Counted from the stretch's first letter, positions 1 to 9,770 are shown. The stretch is DNA of 64,000 nucleotides from Psychrobacter sp. 72-O-c (GCF_904846605.1 NZ_CAJHBI010000006.1:59872-123871), one strand, 5' to 3'. Notes: generated by a model not told the origin, from the letters alone. A program made the numbers and translations.

Positions 1-519
1 ATAAAACGTGTAGATAGATTTTCTTTTTGCTTTATTATCACTATTAAACGTGTTGATAGAACGGCATTCATAAAATATTGCTTCCTCATCCTGATTCTAA
101 ATATAGAGTTAAATCCATATAGATATGCTATAACGTTAACCTCGCTTTTTGTTATCGAACCCATCTAATCATCGTGCTTGTTTAAGTATCAAACCCATCT
201 AAATTCAACTATACCTCACTTTTTTCTCTTGAAATTCTTTTCTTAAACATCCATTAATACTGTATGATTGATATCATTACTATTGGTAGGGTTTATGATC
301 AACAGCTAGTAGGTTTATAATTAGCACATCGTAATTTAATTATATTTCCTACTCATACTAATAAGTAAATATTTATTATCAGTACGACTCATTTATTAGT
401 TGAAATCTTACCAAAACTCCCACATATCAGTAATAACTAACAGTAAGCGGCATCGTCAAAAACTTATAAAACCCGCTACTCAATAGATTAATCCATACTA
501 ATTATAAAAGGATACAAAG
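1..519. other. AT-rich leader region upstream of clpB
   Basis: No gene was found here. The stretch is AT-rich and holds two pairs of short degenerate direct repeats: a motif like AAACGTGTAGATAGA near positions 5-20 and again near 45-60, and AACCCATCTAA near 159-169 and 192-202. Their role is unknown. The clpB ribosome binding site, AAAGGA, lies about 8 bases before the ATG at 520. A possible heat-shock promoter is listed separately. Confidence 0.5.
228..256 (+). promoter_or_regulatory. Possible sigma-32-type heat-shock promoter of clpB
   Basis: CTTGAAA at 228-234 exactly matches the sigma-32 -35 core. After a 13-base spacer, CATCCATTA (248-256) resembles the -10 consensus CCCCATNTA imperfectly. 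ClpB is a classical sigma-32 target in gammaproteobacteria. It would imply a leader of roughly 255 bases, which is long, so this is a weak call. Confidence 0.3.
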
Positions 520-3114
520 ATGAGATTCGAGAAGTTCACGCAAAAACTGCAAACCGCTATTCAGGAAGCGCAAAGCTTGGCATTGGGGCGCGATCATACT
601 GGTATAGATCCGGTACATTTGCTTGCGATTTTGCTACAAGATGAGGCTAACTTGTCGATCTGTCAGCAAGCCGGTGCGTCTATTCCAGCAATAAAAAACG
701 GTGTTGCGAAAGCGCTCGATAATCAAGCAACTATTTCTGAGCCAACGGGCGATGTAAACCTAAATCCAAATTCAGTAAAAATATTAAACCTGGCCGATCG
801 CCAAGCACAAAAAGAAGGCGATGATTTTATCGCGACTGAATGGGTGATTTTAGCGTTAGCTGAGCAAGGTGAAACCAAAAAAATATTTGAAAGTGCCGGG
901 GTTACAGCAGCTAAATTAAAAACAGTGATTGAACAGCTACGCGGTGATGAAACGGTTAATAACCAAAACGCGGAAGATCAGCGTGATGCGTTAAATAAAT
1001 ATACGATCAATCTCACTGAACAGGCGGAACTCGGCAAGCTTGATCCAGTAATTGGCCGTGATGAAGAGATACGCCGTACTATTCAAGTGCTATCGCGCCG
1101 TACCAAGAATAACCCAGTACTGATTGGCGAGCCGGGTGTTGGTAAAACCGCAATTGTTGAAGGTTTAGCGCAAAAAATCATCAATGGCGATGTGCCAGAA
1201 GGTCTGCGTCATAAAGAAGTATTGTCCTTAGATTTAGGCTCACTGATTGCTGGGGCGAAGTTCCGTGGTGAGTTTGAAGAACGCCTGAAAAGTGTACTTA
1301 GTGACTTATCGAAGCAAGAAGGCAATGTCATCTTGTTTATTGATGAGCTGCATACCTTGGTTGGAGCAGGTAAAGCAGACGGCGCGATGGATGCCGGTAA
1401 TATGCTCAAACCTGCGCTGGCTCGCGGTGAGCTACACTGCGTTGGCGCGACTACCTTAGATGAATATCGCAAATATATCGAAAAAGATGCGGCTCTTGAG
1501 CGCCGCTTTCAAAAGGTACTGGTTGATGAGCCAACGGTTGAGGATACCATTGCAATCTTACGTGGTTTAAAAGAGCGTTATGAGCTACATCATGGTGTTG
1601 ATATTCAAGATAGCGCCATCATTGCCGCTGCGCGCATGAGTCATCGCTATATCACTGACCGTAAGCTTCCTGATAAAGCGATTGACTTAATAGATGAGGC
1701 TGCAAGTCGTCTACGGATGGAGATGGACAGTAAACCTGAATCCTTAGGTAAGCTTGATAGCCGTCTGATTCAATTAAAAATGCAGCGTGAAGTGCTGAAA
1801 AATGAAGAAGATGCCGGTGCGGTAGCTGAGCGTAAAGCCTTAAATGCGCAAATCGAAGAATTAGAAAAAGAATATGCAGATCTTAACGAGATTTGGCAAG
1901 CGGAAAAAGCACTAGTAAAAGGCAGTCAACAGCTCAAAGACGAGCTAGACAAAGCGCGTACGGCTTATGATAAAGCCAGCCGCGAGAGCGACTATGAAGC
2001 AATGTCAAAGCTGCAATATGAGACTATTCCGCAGCTTGAGCGCCGTATTCATGAGTCGGATCTTGCTGAGCAAAAAGAGCAGGCAGATGCGCCAAATATT
2101 AAGTTGCTGCGTAACAAAGTCACGGACAATGAGATTGCTGAAGTGGTCAGTGCAGCAACCGGTATTCCCGTTAATAAAATGATGCAAGGTGAGCGCGATA
2201 AGCTGATAGCGATGGAAGATAAACTCCATGAGCGCGTTATCGGTCAAGATGAAGCGGTAGAAGCGGTAGCTAATGCCGTACGTCGTAGTCGCGCTGGCTT
2301 GTCCGATCCCAATCGTCCTTCAGGATCGTTCTTGTTCCTTGGGCCAACGGGGGTCGGTAAAACCGAGCTAACCAAATCTTTGGCTAACTTCTTGTTTGAC
2401 TCTGAAGATTCGTTGGTACGGATTGATATGAGTGAATACATGGAAAAACATAGCGTCAGTCGTTTGGTGGGTGCGCCTCCAGGTTATGTTGGTTATGAAG
2501 AAGGTGGTGCATTGACTGAAGCGATACGCCGCAAGCCTTATAGCGTTGTGCTATTCGATGAGGTGGAAAAAGCGCATCCTGATGTGTTTAATATCTTATT
2601 ACAAGTATTGGATGATGGGCGTTTGACTGATTCACAAGGTCGGGTAGTAGATTTCAAAAATACCGTTATCATCATGACCAGCAACTTAGGATCGCACAAG
2701 ATTCAAGAGATGGTGGGCGAAAGCTATGATGATATCAAAGCAGAAGTTATGGATTCAGTCGGCGAGCATTTCCGTCCTGAGTTCGTCAACCGGATTGATG
2801 AGATTGTGGTATTCCATGCGCTTGGTCAAGAGCAAATGGCGGGTATTGCTGATATCCAGATAGATCGTTTGCGTAGCCGTTTGCAAGAGCGAGAGCTGGA
2901 CATTGCCCTGTCTGATGCGGCAATGAATCAATTGGTTGCGGTAGGCTACGATCCTGTATATGGTGCACGCCCGCTCAAACGTGCTATTCAACAAGAGATT
3001 GAAAATCCATTATCATTGAAGTTGCTGTCTGGTGATTTTGTGGCAGGAGACATCATCAAGGTCGATGTCGGTACCAATGATAAGCTGACTTTTGATAAGC
3101 TTAGAATGAGTTAA
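520..3114 (+). CDS. clpB: ATP-dependent disaggregase ClpB (Hsp104 family)
   Basis: ClpB is a cytoplasmic hexameric AAA+ chaperone that works with DnaK/DnaJ/GrpE to pull polypeptides out of aggregates after heat or other stress. The 864-residue product is close to the usual 857-865. An N-terminal Clp-N domain (about 1-145) is followed by AAA-1 with Walker A GEPGVGKT (206-213) and Walker B LFIDELH. A charged coiled-coil middle domain runs from about 410 to 530; this is the feature that separates ClpB from ClpA and ClpC. AAA-2 has Walker A GPTGVGKT (608-615) and the pore loop GYVGY, and a ClpB-type C-terminal D2-small domain ends the protein. The ATG has a good AAAGGA ribosome binding site. The gene is monocistronic, with a strong terminator about 90 bases downstream. 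Identity is essentially certain. Confidence 0.98.
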   Translation: MRFEKFTQKLQTAIQEAQSLALGRDHTGIDPVHLLAILLQDEANLSICQQAGASIPAIKNGVAKALDNQATISEPTGDVNLNPNSVKILNLADRQAQKEGDDFIATEWVILALAEQGETKKIFESAGVTAAKLKTVIEQLRGDETVNNQNAEDQRDALNKYTINLTEQAELGKLDPVIGRDEEIRRTIQVLSRRTKNNPVLIGEPGVGKTAIVEGLAQKIINGDVPEGLRHKEVLSLDLGSLIAGAKFRGEFEERLKSVLSDLSKQEGNVILFIDELHTLVGAGKADGAMDAGNMLKPALARGELHCVGATTLDEYRKYIEKDAALERRFQKVLVDEPTVEDTIAILRGLKERYELHHGVDIQDSAIIAAARMSHRYITDRKLPDKAIDLIDEAASRLRMEMDSKPESLGKLDSRLIQLKMQREVLKNEEDAGAVAERKALNAQIEELEKEYADLNEIWQAEKALVKGSQQLKDELDKARTAYDKASRESDYEAMSKLQYETIPQLERRIHESDLAEQKEQADAPNIKLLRNKVTDNEIAEVVSAATGIPVNKMMQGERDKLIAMEDKLHERVIGQDEAVEAVANAVRRSRAGLSDPNRPSGSFLFLGPTGVGKTELTKSLANFLFDSEDSLVRIDMSEYMEKHSVSRLVGAPPGYVGYEEGGALTEAIRRKPYSVVLFDEVEKAHPDVFNILLQVLDDGRLTDSQGRVVDFKNTVIIMTSNLGSHKIQEMVGESYDDIKAEVMDSVGEHFRPEFVNRIDEIVVFHALGQEQMAGIADIQIDRLRSRLQERELDIALSDAAMNQLVAVGYDPVYGARPLKRAIQQEIENPLSLKLLSGDFVAGDIIKVDVGTNDKLTFDKLRMS

Positions 3115-3131
3115 GAACAAGTTTTTGATTG

Positions 3132-3197
3132 TTTAAGAATAAGGCTCTAATTATTTAAGGACAAGGCTCTAATTACTTGAAAATAAAGCTTTAATTG
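3132..3197. repeat. Three-copy 22-bp degenerate tandem repeat after clpB
   Basis: Three consecutive 22-base units at 3132-3153, 3154-3175 and 3176-3197. The first two differ at only two or three positions (core AAGGCTCTAATTA); the third is more diverged. It lies between the clpB stop codon and its terminator and encodes nothing obvious. Confidence 0.75.
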
Positions 3198-3203
3198 TAA
3201 ACC

Positions 3204-3238
3204 AACCCCGCGTTTTTCATAGCAAGTGCGGGGTTTTG
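3204..3238 (+). terminator. Rho-independent terminator of clpB
   Basis: AACCCCGC (3204-3211) pairs with GCGGGGTT (3228-3235), followed by TTTGTTTG. The GC-rich 8-bp stem and T-run fit a terminator for clpB. Confidence 0.85.
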
Positions 3239-3335
3239 TTTGTTTACCGTTACACTATTATTTTACCTCTTAAGCGCTTCTACTATGTTATAAAAGATAT
3301 TAGGTTATAAAGAATATTGATAGGGGTAAAAAACT

Positions 3336-4622
3336 ATGATAATTAATACCAAACGTACAAGCGCTGTTTTAAGCATGATGGCACTATTATTTAGCGCTTC
3401 TGCCTGCTCTAATCCATCAACTGTGAACACAGATACAGTAAGGGTGGAAAAGGCTGATAATAAACCAGCCAATAACATCCAGACATCTGACGATTCTATA
3501 TCCGATGGGAAAACGCGCAATAATAAACCTGCTTTTACGACCCAAACCGTCGCTAGCTTTGATGAGCCGTGGGCGATGACCGCGCTACCCAAAAATGATA
3601 ATGGTAGTAGCGCTGAGCCGCTCAAACTGCTGGTGACTCAAAAAACAGGGGAGTTATTCGTTGTTGATGCTAAGACAGGAGTTAAAACGGCAGTAGGCGG
3701 TGTGCCTAAAGTTGCCTATGGTGGGCAAGGCGGATTGGGAGATATCGTTGTTGCGCCAGACTTTGCAACCACCAATAGGGTCTACTTAAGCTATATTGAA
3801 GCCAGTATGGGCTCTGAAGATAACACCTTTGGGGCTAAAGTTATTAAAGCTGAACTGACAGGATTGGATAGTAAAATGCCAAGCCTGCAAGCCATTACTC
3901 CCATTTGGCAGCAGACCCCAAAAGTTAAAGGGCAAGGGCATTATAGCCACCGTTTACTATTCTCCTCTGATGGTCGTCATTTGTATATCAGCTCAGGTGA
4001 TCGTCAGAAAAAAGACCCCGCGCAAGACATGACCGTCAACTTGGGCAAAATAATACGGCTGAATCCTGATGGTACTGTGCCAGCAGATAATCCATTTGCT
4101 ACTAAATCTAGTGATATCTCCGCACAGTTTTGGACGACAGGCCATCGTAATGTATTGGGTATGGTCTTTGATAAAGCAGGCAAACTTTGGGCACATGAAA
4201 TGGGTCCAAAAGGCGGAGATGAGTTCAATTTGATAGAAAAAGGCAGCAATTATGGTTGGCCTATGGTGTCTAATGGGCGTAATTATTCAGGCATTGATAT
4301 CCCTGATCATGATACCCGACCTGATCTTGTCGCGCCCAAAATTACTTGGACGCCGGTAATATCACCGTCATCTATGAGTATATATTCATCGGGTAGCCAT
4401 AAAGACTTTCCGGCATGGCAAGGAGATGCGCTTATCAGTGGACTATCGTCTAAAGCGTTGATAGTGGTTGATTTAGGCTCAAGTAATAAATCTAATATAC
4501 CTAGCGAGCGTTATCGCTATGATATGGGTGCGCGTATTCGCAGTGTACTGGCAGTGGATGGAGAAGTGTGGCTATTAGAAGATGGTAACGGTGCTAAGTT
4601 GCTGAGGTTGTTGCCTGATTAA
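3336..4622 (+). CDS. PQQ-dependent aldose/sugar dehydrogenase-like lipoprotein (GSDH/YliI family)
   Basis: The 428-residue protein has a lipoprotein signal: a basic N-terminus, a hydrophobic stretch and a lipobox ending SASAC at about residue 24, so it is probably membrane-anchored and periplasmic. The mature part has the glucose/sorbosone dehydrogenase six-bladed beta-propeller pattern. Landmarks are FDEPWAMTALP, GGQGGLGDIVVAPDF, the HYSHRLLFSSDGRHLYISSG strand with its conserved His, TGHRNVLGM, HEMGPKGGDEFNLI and NYGWPMVSNG. E. coli YliI/Asd, a soluble PQQ-dependent aldose dehydrogenase, has the same architecture. The expected reaction is oxidation of aldose sugars in the periplasm with PQQ. 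No PQQ biosynthesis genes are in the window, and the in vivo substrate cannot be told. It is flanked by clpB and BCCT genes with no obvious operon partner. Confidence 0.85.
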   Translation: MIINTKRTSAVLSMMALLFSASACSNPSTVNTDTVRVEKADNKPANNIQTSDDSISDGKTRNNKPAFTTQTVASFDEPWAMTALPKNDNGSSAEPLKLLVTQKTGELFVVDAKTGVKTAVGGVPKVAYGGQGGLGDIVVAPDFATTNRVYLSYIEASMGSEDNTFGAKVIKAELTGLDSKMPSLQAITPIWQQTPKVKGQGHYSHRLLFSSDGRHLYISSGDRQKKDPAQDMTVNLGKIIRLNPDGTVPADNPFATKSSDISAQFWTTGHRNVLGMVFDKAGKLWAHEMGPKGGDEFNLIEKGSNYGWPMVSNGRNYSGIDIPDHDTRPDLVAPKITWTPVISPSSMSIYSSGSHKDFPAWQGDALISGLSSKALIVVDLGSSNKSNIPSERYRYDMGARIRSVLAVDGEVWLLEDGNGAKLLRLLPD

Positions 4623-4899
4623 GAACGGTATAGCTAGCCTCATGTAAACCCGTTACAGTGTGCCAACCTTATCGTATCGTTCTACTTACGGTTAAGTGGA
4701 AGAGATATTATTTGACTCAGTTGTTGCTTGTAGTTGATCATTTTCTTATTTAATTTGTGCGAGCTGACCCAATTCATCGTTGAAATAATAACAACGTCTG
4801 AGTTATTTCTATGCAGTTTGGTTTTGTAATAGTTTGATAATAAAGGGTTACTTTGTTAAAGTGAGCATCCTTACATTCCTTATACTATGAGATTGAAGC

Positions 4900-6543
4900 A
4901 TGGATGAAGTAAAAGTAGGTCGGTTAGGGCCTTTTCCACGGGTGAATAAACCCGTATTTATTGTCTCGATAGTGTTAATCGTTGGATTTATTATTTTTGG
5001 GGCATTTTTTACTGAAACTGCGGGTGCGCTGTTTAGCTTCTTACAAAATTTTATTACCGATAAGTTCGGTTGGCTTTTTATTATTTTAGTCAATGCGGCA
5101 TTAGTACTTTGTATCTACTTAGCTATGAGTCGCTATGGTGACATTCGGCTAGGCAGTCAGACTGAGCGACCGCAATACAAGCTGTTTTCATGGATTGGGA
5201 TGTTGTTCTCGGCAGGTATCGGTATTGGTTTAGTGTATTGGGGAACGGCTGAGCCCTTATACCACTTTATGGCGCCACCTATGGGTGAGGCTGAGACCGT
5301 TGCTGCAGCGAAGCAAGCCATGAATATCTCATTTCTACACTGGGGTCTACATGCTTGGGCGATTTATACTATTGTGGCGCTATCTTTGGCTTATTTTCAT
5401 TTTCGTCGCGGGCTACCCTTATCGATTCGCTCGACCTTATATCCAATATTGGGTAAAAAGATTTATGGCCCATGGGGTCATACCGTCGATATCTTGGCGG
5501 TATTTGGTACTATGTTTGGCGTGGTCACATCGCTTGGTCTTGGGGTGCTGCAGATCAATTCCGGACTCGAGAAGCTGTTTGGCATTCCAAATAGTTTAAT
5601 CGTACAGTTTGCTTTAATTGCCTTCATTACAGCGCTTGCAGCAGTTTCCGTTATGATGGGGTTAGATAAAGGTATTAAGCGACTTAGCGATATCAATATT
5701 GGGTTCACTATTGTTTTACTTGCGTTCATGGTGATTTTAGGACCAACCCTCTTTATCTTTGATAGCTTTATCGAAAATATCGGAAATTATATCGTGGCGA
5801 TTGTTCCTCTAGGAACGTGGGGTGAGTCTTATAGCGGCACGGATTGGCAAAGCGCTTGGACGGTATTTTATTGGGCGTGGTGGGTTAGTTGGGCACCATT
5901 CGTTGGTATATTTATTGCCCGAATCAGTCGTGGTCGTACCATCCGTGAGTTTGTATTGGGTGTTCTGTTAATTCCCATGCTGATTTTATTCTTCTGGTTT
6001 ACTACTTTTGGCGGTGTTGCTATTCAAATGGAGCTTGCCTCTGCTGTGACTGGTATTAGCCCAGGATTGGTTGAAGCCGTACAGGCAGATTCAGGTAGTG
6101 CAATCTTTAAACTGGTCGAGTACTATCCATTGGCAAAACCCGTTACGCTACTGATTATAGTTATGATCATGCTTTGGTTTGTGACGTCATCAGACTCGGC
6201 AAGTTTTGTCATTGATATGCTGACCGCAGGCGGCGATACCAACCCACCGAAGGTTCAGCGTTTATTTTGGGCAACTACCGAAGGTGTTATTGCTGCTATA
6301 TTGCTTGCAGCTGGCGGATTGTCAGCATTAAAAGCCGCTGCTGTCATAGCAGGACTGCCATTCGCCTTGGTAATTTTCGTAATGATGTATGCATTATTGC
6401 GTGGTCTTAGCCGCGATCGTCTCATTTTATATCGGGCTCAGCAGGACTTTATTACTGATGAATCGGCAGATCACAATTCGGCCAACGAATTCCGTGATGA
6501 GCACTTGTTAAAAGGACCACCTAAGATTGTCAAAGGTGACTAG
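4900..6543 (+). CDS. BCCT family betaine/carnitine/choline-type transporter (copy 1)
   Basis: This 547-residue inner-membrane protein has about 12 hydrophobic segments. It shows the BCCT signature YWGTAEPLYHFMAPP near residues 111-125 and the aromatic box WTVFYWAWWVSWAPF near 319-333, followed by ISRGRTIREF. These mark BCCT carriers, which use sodium or proton gradients to import glycine betaine, choline, carnitine or related osmolytes. The protein opens with DEVKVGRLGPFPRVNKPVF, almost identical to its tandem neighbour. The C-terminus is short and soluble, without the long osmosensory tail of BetP. It sits 249 bases upstream of a close paralogue, with a terminator between them. Family is secure; substrate is not determinable. 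Confidence 0.95.
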   Translation: MDEVKVGRLGPFPRVNKPVFIVSIVLIVGFIIFGAFFTETAGALFSFLQNFITDKFGWLFIILVNAALVLCIYLAMSRYGDIRLGSQTERPQYKLFSWIGMLFSAGIGIGLVYWGTAEPLYHFMAPPMGEAETVAAAKQAMNISFLHWGLHAWAIYTIVALSLAYFHFRRGLPLSIRSTLYPILGKKIYGPWGHTVDILAVFGTMFGVVTSLGLGVLQINSGLEKLFGIPNSLIVQFALIAFITALAAVSVMMGLDKGIKRLSDINIGFTIVLLAFMVILGPTLFIFDSFIENIGNYIVAIVPLGTWGESYSGTDWQSAWTVFYWAWWVSWAPFVGIFIARISRGRTIREFVLGVLLIPMLILFFWFTTFGGVAIQMELASAVTGISPGLVEAVQADSGSAIFKLVEYYPLAKPVTLLIIVMIMLWFVTSSDSASFVIDMLTAGGDTNPPKVQRLFWATTEGVIAAILLAAGGLSALKAAAVIAGLPFALVIFVMMYALLRGLSRDRLILYRAQQDFITDESADHNSANEFRDEHLLKGPPKIVKGD

Positions 6544-6590
6544 GCACTGATGCCAGACAGCTTTCTGTTGATCGATTGCTACTGACAAAG

Positions 6591-6627
6591 AACCCAACTT
6601 CCTATGTTATGACTAGCGAGTTGGGTT
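6591..6627 (+). terminator. Stem-loop downstream of BCCT copy 1
   Basis: AACCCAACT (6591-6599) pairs with AGTTGGGTT (6619-6627). Loop and stem closely resemble the terminator after BCCT copy 2 at 8497-8540. The T-run is weak (TTTGGC), so termination may rely on the second hairpin just downstream. Confidence 0.6.
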
Positions 6628-6660
6628 TGGCTGATAATCTAATATTCCTGTCGTAATGTG

Positions 6661-6697
6661 CCCTAAGATAGCTTGCTGTCTTAGGGTTTCTTAGTTT
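6661..6697 (+). terminator. Second terminator-like hairpin between the BCCT genes
   Basis: CCCTAAGA (6661-6668) pairs with TCTTAGGG (6679-6686), followed by a T-rich tract TTTCTTAGTTTTT. It probably separates transcription of the two BCCT genes. Confidence 0.65.
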
Positions 6698-6792
6698 TTA
6701 AATAGAGTACAAAACTGGAAGGTGTCTAATCTAATTTGATAGTTGCCAAGTATCTTGTTAAGGTATGCTCCTTAAAAATTTGAGATTACTAC

Positions 6793-8448
6793 ATGGATCA
6801 TGTGAAAGTTGGCCGATTGGGCCCTTTTCCACGGGTAAGCAAACCTGTGTTTTTATCTTCGGCAATTCTAATTGTCGCATTTATTATTTTTGGCGCCTTT
6901 TTTAATGATTTGGCGAGCGAAGTGTTTGGCCAAGCAAAAGCGTTTATTTCTCTGCGTTTTGGCTGGTTCTTTATTGTGGTGGTCAACTTAACTTTAGTTA
7001 TGAGCATTTACATGATGTTTAGTCGATACGGTGATATCAGGCTCGGCCATCAGAACGAGAAGCCGGAGTATAACCTAGTATCTTGGATTGGTATGCTGTT
7101 TTCAGCCGGTATCGGTATTGGGTTGCTCTATTGGGGAACGGCTGAGCCATTATATCACTTCATGGCGCCACCATTAGGAGAGGCTGAAACGATCGCTGCT
7201 GCTAAGCAAGCAATGAACATCTCGTTCCTGCATTATGGTCTACATGTATGGGCTCTCTACGGCATGGTCGCTTTGTCATTGGCTTATTTTCACTACCGAG
7301 TGGGTTTACCACTGGCCATTCGCTCGACACTATACCCGATATTAGGTAAAAAAATCTACGGCGGTTGGGGCCATACGGTGGATACGCTGGCGGTATTTGG
7401 TACGATGTTTGGGGTAGTGACTACGTTGGGTCTTGGGGTATTGCAGATTAACTCAGGCCTTGAGACTTTATTTGGTATTCCCAATAATATTACCGTACAG
7501 ATTATTTTGATTGCCTTTATCACTATGCTGGCAGGGCTATCCCTGTTTATGGGGCTCGATAAAGGAATTAAGCGCTTAAGTGATACTAATATCTTTTTAA
7601 CTATTGTGCTACTAAGCTTTGTGATTATTTTAGGGCCTACCCAGTTTATCTTCAACAGCTTTGTAGAAAACATCGGTAACTATTTACATCAGATTGTGCC
7701 ATTAGGTCTTTGGACTGAATCTTATAGCGGTGAAGAAAATTGGCAGGCGTCATGGACGATTTTCTATTGGGCATGGTGGATAAGCTGGTCGCCGTTCGTT
7801 GGAGTATTTGTTGCTCGTATTTCTCGTGGTCGTACCATTCGTGAGTTCATATTAGGGGTGTTGTTAATTCCTATTACTATTTTGTTCTTATGGTTTACCG
7901 CCTTTGGTGGTTCAGCGGTAAATATGGAGCTAATGGCTGCGGCTGACCCTAGTATGGTCAGTCCTGGTCTAATTGAAGCAGTTCAAGCAGATACCGGTAG
8001 TGCCATTTTTAAGCTGATGGAGTCTTATCCACTAACCTCAGCGGTTAACTTGCTCATTGTGGTGATGATTGTCCTGTGGTTTGTAACGTCATCAGATTCA
8101 GCCAGTTTTGTCATTGACATGTTGACCTCAGGTGGTAATACCAATCCACCAAAGATTCAGCGTCTGTTTTGGGCAGGTACGGAAGGCGTTATCGCTGCCG
8201 TACTATTGGCAGCAGGTGGCTTAGGGGCGTTGCAAGCGGCGTCTATTGTCTCAGGTTTCCCCTTTGCCATTGTGATAGTTGTGATGATGTACTCCTTACT
8301 ACGTGGACTTAGTCGAGATCGTTTGATCCTGTATCGTAACCAGCAATGGTTTGTTACTGAGGAATCTGCGGAGCATAACTCAGCCAATGAGTTTCGTGAT
8401 GAGCATCTATTAAAGGGTCCGCCTAAAATTAGCGAGCCTGATAAGTAA
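6793..8448 (+). CDS. BCCT family betaine/carnitine/choline-type transporter (copy 2)
   Basis: A 551-residue paralogue of the preceding BCCT gene, alignable along its whole length with very high similarity. It has the same YWGTAEPLYHFMAPP signature, the aromatic box SWTIFYWAWWISWSPF, the ISRGRTIREF motif, and the C-terminal SAEHNSANEFRDEHLLKGPP tail shared with copy 1. The 12-helix fold and secondary-transport mechanism should be the same. The main differences are in helix 1-2 residues and a few extra residues after the seventh helix (AAADPSMVSPGL region), which may alter specificity or kinetics. Psychrobacter-type bacteria often carry several BCCT carriers for osmoprotection. It has its own leader and terminator, so the copies can be regulated separately. 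Confidence 0.95.
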   Translation: MDHVKVGRLGPFPRVSKPVFLSSAILIVAFIIFGAFFNDLASEVFGQAKAFISLRFGWFFIVVVNLTLVMSIYMMFSRYGDIRLGHQNEKPEYNLVSWIGMLFSAGIGIGLLYWGTAEPLYHFMAPPLGEAETIAAAKQAMNISFLHYGLHVWALYGMVALSLAYFHYRVGLPLAIRSTLYPILGKKIYGGWGHTVDTLAVFGTMFGVVTTLGLGVLQINSGLETLFGIPNNITVQIILIAFITMLAGLSLFMGLDKGIKRLSDTNIFLTIVLLSFVIILGPTQFIFNSFVENIGNYLHQIVPLGLWTESYSGEENWQASWTIFYWAWWISWSPFVGVFVARISRGRTIREFILGVLLIPITILFLWFTAFGGSAVNMELMAAADPSMVSPGLIEAVQADTGSAIFKLMESYPLTSAVNLLIVVMIVLWFVTSSDSASFVIDMLTSGGNTNPPKIQRLFWAGTEGVIAAVLLAAGGLGALQAASIVSGFPFAIVIVVMMYSLLRGLSRDRLILYRNQQWFVTEESAEHNSANEFRDEHLLKGPPKISEPDK

Positions 8449-8496
8449 CTGTTTTGAAGACGGCTAAAAATTAGCAGGTAGTATAGTGCTGATAAT

Positions 8497-8540
8497 AAAA
8501 ACCCAACTTTCTATCTTATGATTAGCGAGTTGGGTTTTTT
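8497..8540 (+). terminator. Rho-independent terminator of BCCT copy 2
   Basis: AAAACCCAACT (8497-8507) pairs with AGTTGGGTTTT (8528-8538) and continues as a T-run. The loop is nearly the same as that of the copy 1 hairpin at 6591-6627. Confidence 0.85.
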
Positions 8541-8642
8541 TATGTGAGGCAAGGTATTTAACATACCTAGTCTATTTAACATAGCGTTAACCAAATCTAC
8601 TTGAGATTTCAGCTATTTAAGCTAGCGTTGTTATGAACGAAC

Positions 8643-8993
8643 TTATAAGCATTCGCCTTTAACATAACCTATCGCCTCCTGAGTGCCACATGCTGAGCAG
8701 GCGTTTCCCGCAGTGCGAGAACTTGTTCCTGAATTAGTCGTCACTTTGACGCAAACAGGATCGTACTGCATGGTGCATATGGTATTTTTAGGATTAAAAG
8801 GCGGGCATCCAGTAAAACTGTTAGCGTTTGATACTGGATTGTCGGTGCTGGCAGAGTGAGGAGTATTAATAGGCTTGGTATCGGGGGCGGGGACGTTGAC
8901 CATACTAGTACAGCCTGCCAAAGTTATCGTGGCTGTAAATCCAAGTAATGAGAGGCAAGATTGCCATGATATCGGAAAGCGGTTGATAATCAT
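8643..8993 (-). CDS. Small lipoprotein with Kazal-like cysteine-rich domain
   Basis: The 116-residue product has a signal peptide with lipobox TLAGC (Cys at about 27), so it is probably a lipid-anchored envelope protein. A Ser/Thr/Asn/Pro-rich linker follows to about residue 60. The C-terminal half holds six cysteines with the spacing and the YDPVC element typical of Kazal domains (NTICTMQYDPVC, then NACSACGTQEAIGY and GEC at the end). Kazal domains usually inhibit serine proteases, and bacterial lipoprotein versions are known but rarely characterised. The reactive-site region appears shortened, so inhibitory activity is unproven. It stands alone between convergent BCCT genes and a DUF3144 gene. 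Confidence 0.7.
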   Translation of the reverse strand: MIINRFPISWQSCLSLLGFTATITLAGCTSMVNVPAPDTKPINTPHSASTDNPVSNANSFTGCPPFNPKNTICTMQYDPVCVKVTTNSGTSSRTAGNACSACGTQEAIGYVKGECL

Positions 8994-9143
8994 AAGATGT
9001 CCTTATCTATGAATTTGATGAATTTTTATTGGAATCATATTCGTTATCAGAGTCATTTTCGAGCTTTAATCAGTTACTGATTATCATACCGTATTTTTAG
9101 CGTTATAGAAGACAATAAAAGTAGGGTAGTTATATCTCACTCA

Positions 9144-9176
9144 CAAAAAAATAGCCCATCAATCAGATGGGCTATT
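9144..9176 (-). terminator. Terminator downstream of the DUF3144 gene
   Basis: ATAGCCCATC (9151-9160) pairs with GATGGGCTAT (9166-9175). Read on the minus strand the hairpin is followed by a run of seven T residues, fitting termination of the gene at 9196-9594. Confidence 0.85.
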
Positions 9177-9195
9177 ATGTTAGTTGATATGTTAA

Positions 9196-9594
9196 TTATG
9201 ATTCTTTATCTATATTAATATATTTATCAAAGTTTTGCGCATAGTCAGTCAAGTTGTCACTGAGCATTTGACGGTATTGTTTAACATAGAATTCAACGAT
9301 ATCATCTTTTTCTTTAGCAAAATCATCGCCTTTTACGAAGCCAATGGAGGCGACCGATGCGCTATAACGTGCCGCTGCATATAGTAGTGATGCGCCTACT
9401 TGTCCTGAATGCGCATCATCACCCAATTGATTATTTGCTACACCGATAATAACATCAGCGCGTTGATAAAACCCCTGCATTTCTGGAGTGATTTCAACGT
9501 TAGCATTACCGTCAGTAGCAGTACTATCGTTGAGGTCTAAATGCTTGTCTTGTGCATTGTCTTGAGTGTTGCTTTGACTATTGTCTTGAGACAT
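9196..9594 (-). CDS. DUF3144 family protein
   Basis: A 132-residue soluble protein. The first 35 residues are a low-complexity Gln/Asn/Asp-rich stretch (SQDNSQSNTQDNAQDK). The remainder matches the DUF3144 pattern, beginning FYQRADVIIGVANNQL and continuing with ASLLYAAARYSASVAS and a C-terminal VKQYRQMLSDNLTDYAQNF segment. The family is small, alpha-helical and of unknown function, common in Moraxellaceae and other gammaproteobacteria. The start is supported by an AGGAGA ribosome binding site. It is monocistronic with its own terminator and has no informative neighbours. The Gln/Asn-rich N-terminus looks like a lineage-specific extension. Confidence 0.75.
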   Translation of the reverse strand: MSQDNSQSNTQDNAQDKHLDLNDSTATDGNANVEITPEMQGFYQRADVIIGVANNQLGDDAHSGQVGASLLYAAARYSASVASIGFVKGDDFAKEKDDIVEFYVKQYRQMLSDNLTDYAQNFDKYINIDKES

Positions 9595-9720
9595 AAGCTT
9601 CTCCTATTTATTAAAAATATGTGAATGTGGATTGATAAAATTGTTCGTCGAAGCAATAGTAACGCTTAAAGATATAAAGAATAATATAAAAAGTGTAACT
9701 TAAAGCAGATTGGCAAAAAT

Positions 9721-9770
9721 TAAAGCCGGACTTCTAATCAAGCATTATACTGCTATGAAGTCCGGCTTTA
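9721..9770. terminator. Bidirectional stem-loop downstream of metK
   Basis: A perfect 14-bp inverted repeat, TAAAGCCGGACTTC (9721-9734) and GAAGTCCGGCTTTA (9757-9770), with a 22-base loop. It sits about 60 bases beyond the metK stop codon and most likely terminates metK transcription. Confidence 0.75.

Noticed and set aside
4778..4800. CGTTG...CAACG inverted repeat before the first BCCT gene as a BetI-type operator
   Set aside because: The arms are only five bases with an AT-rich centre and nothing else supports it.
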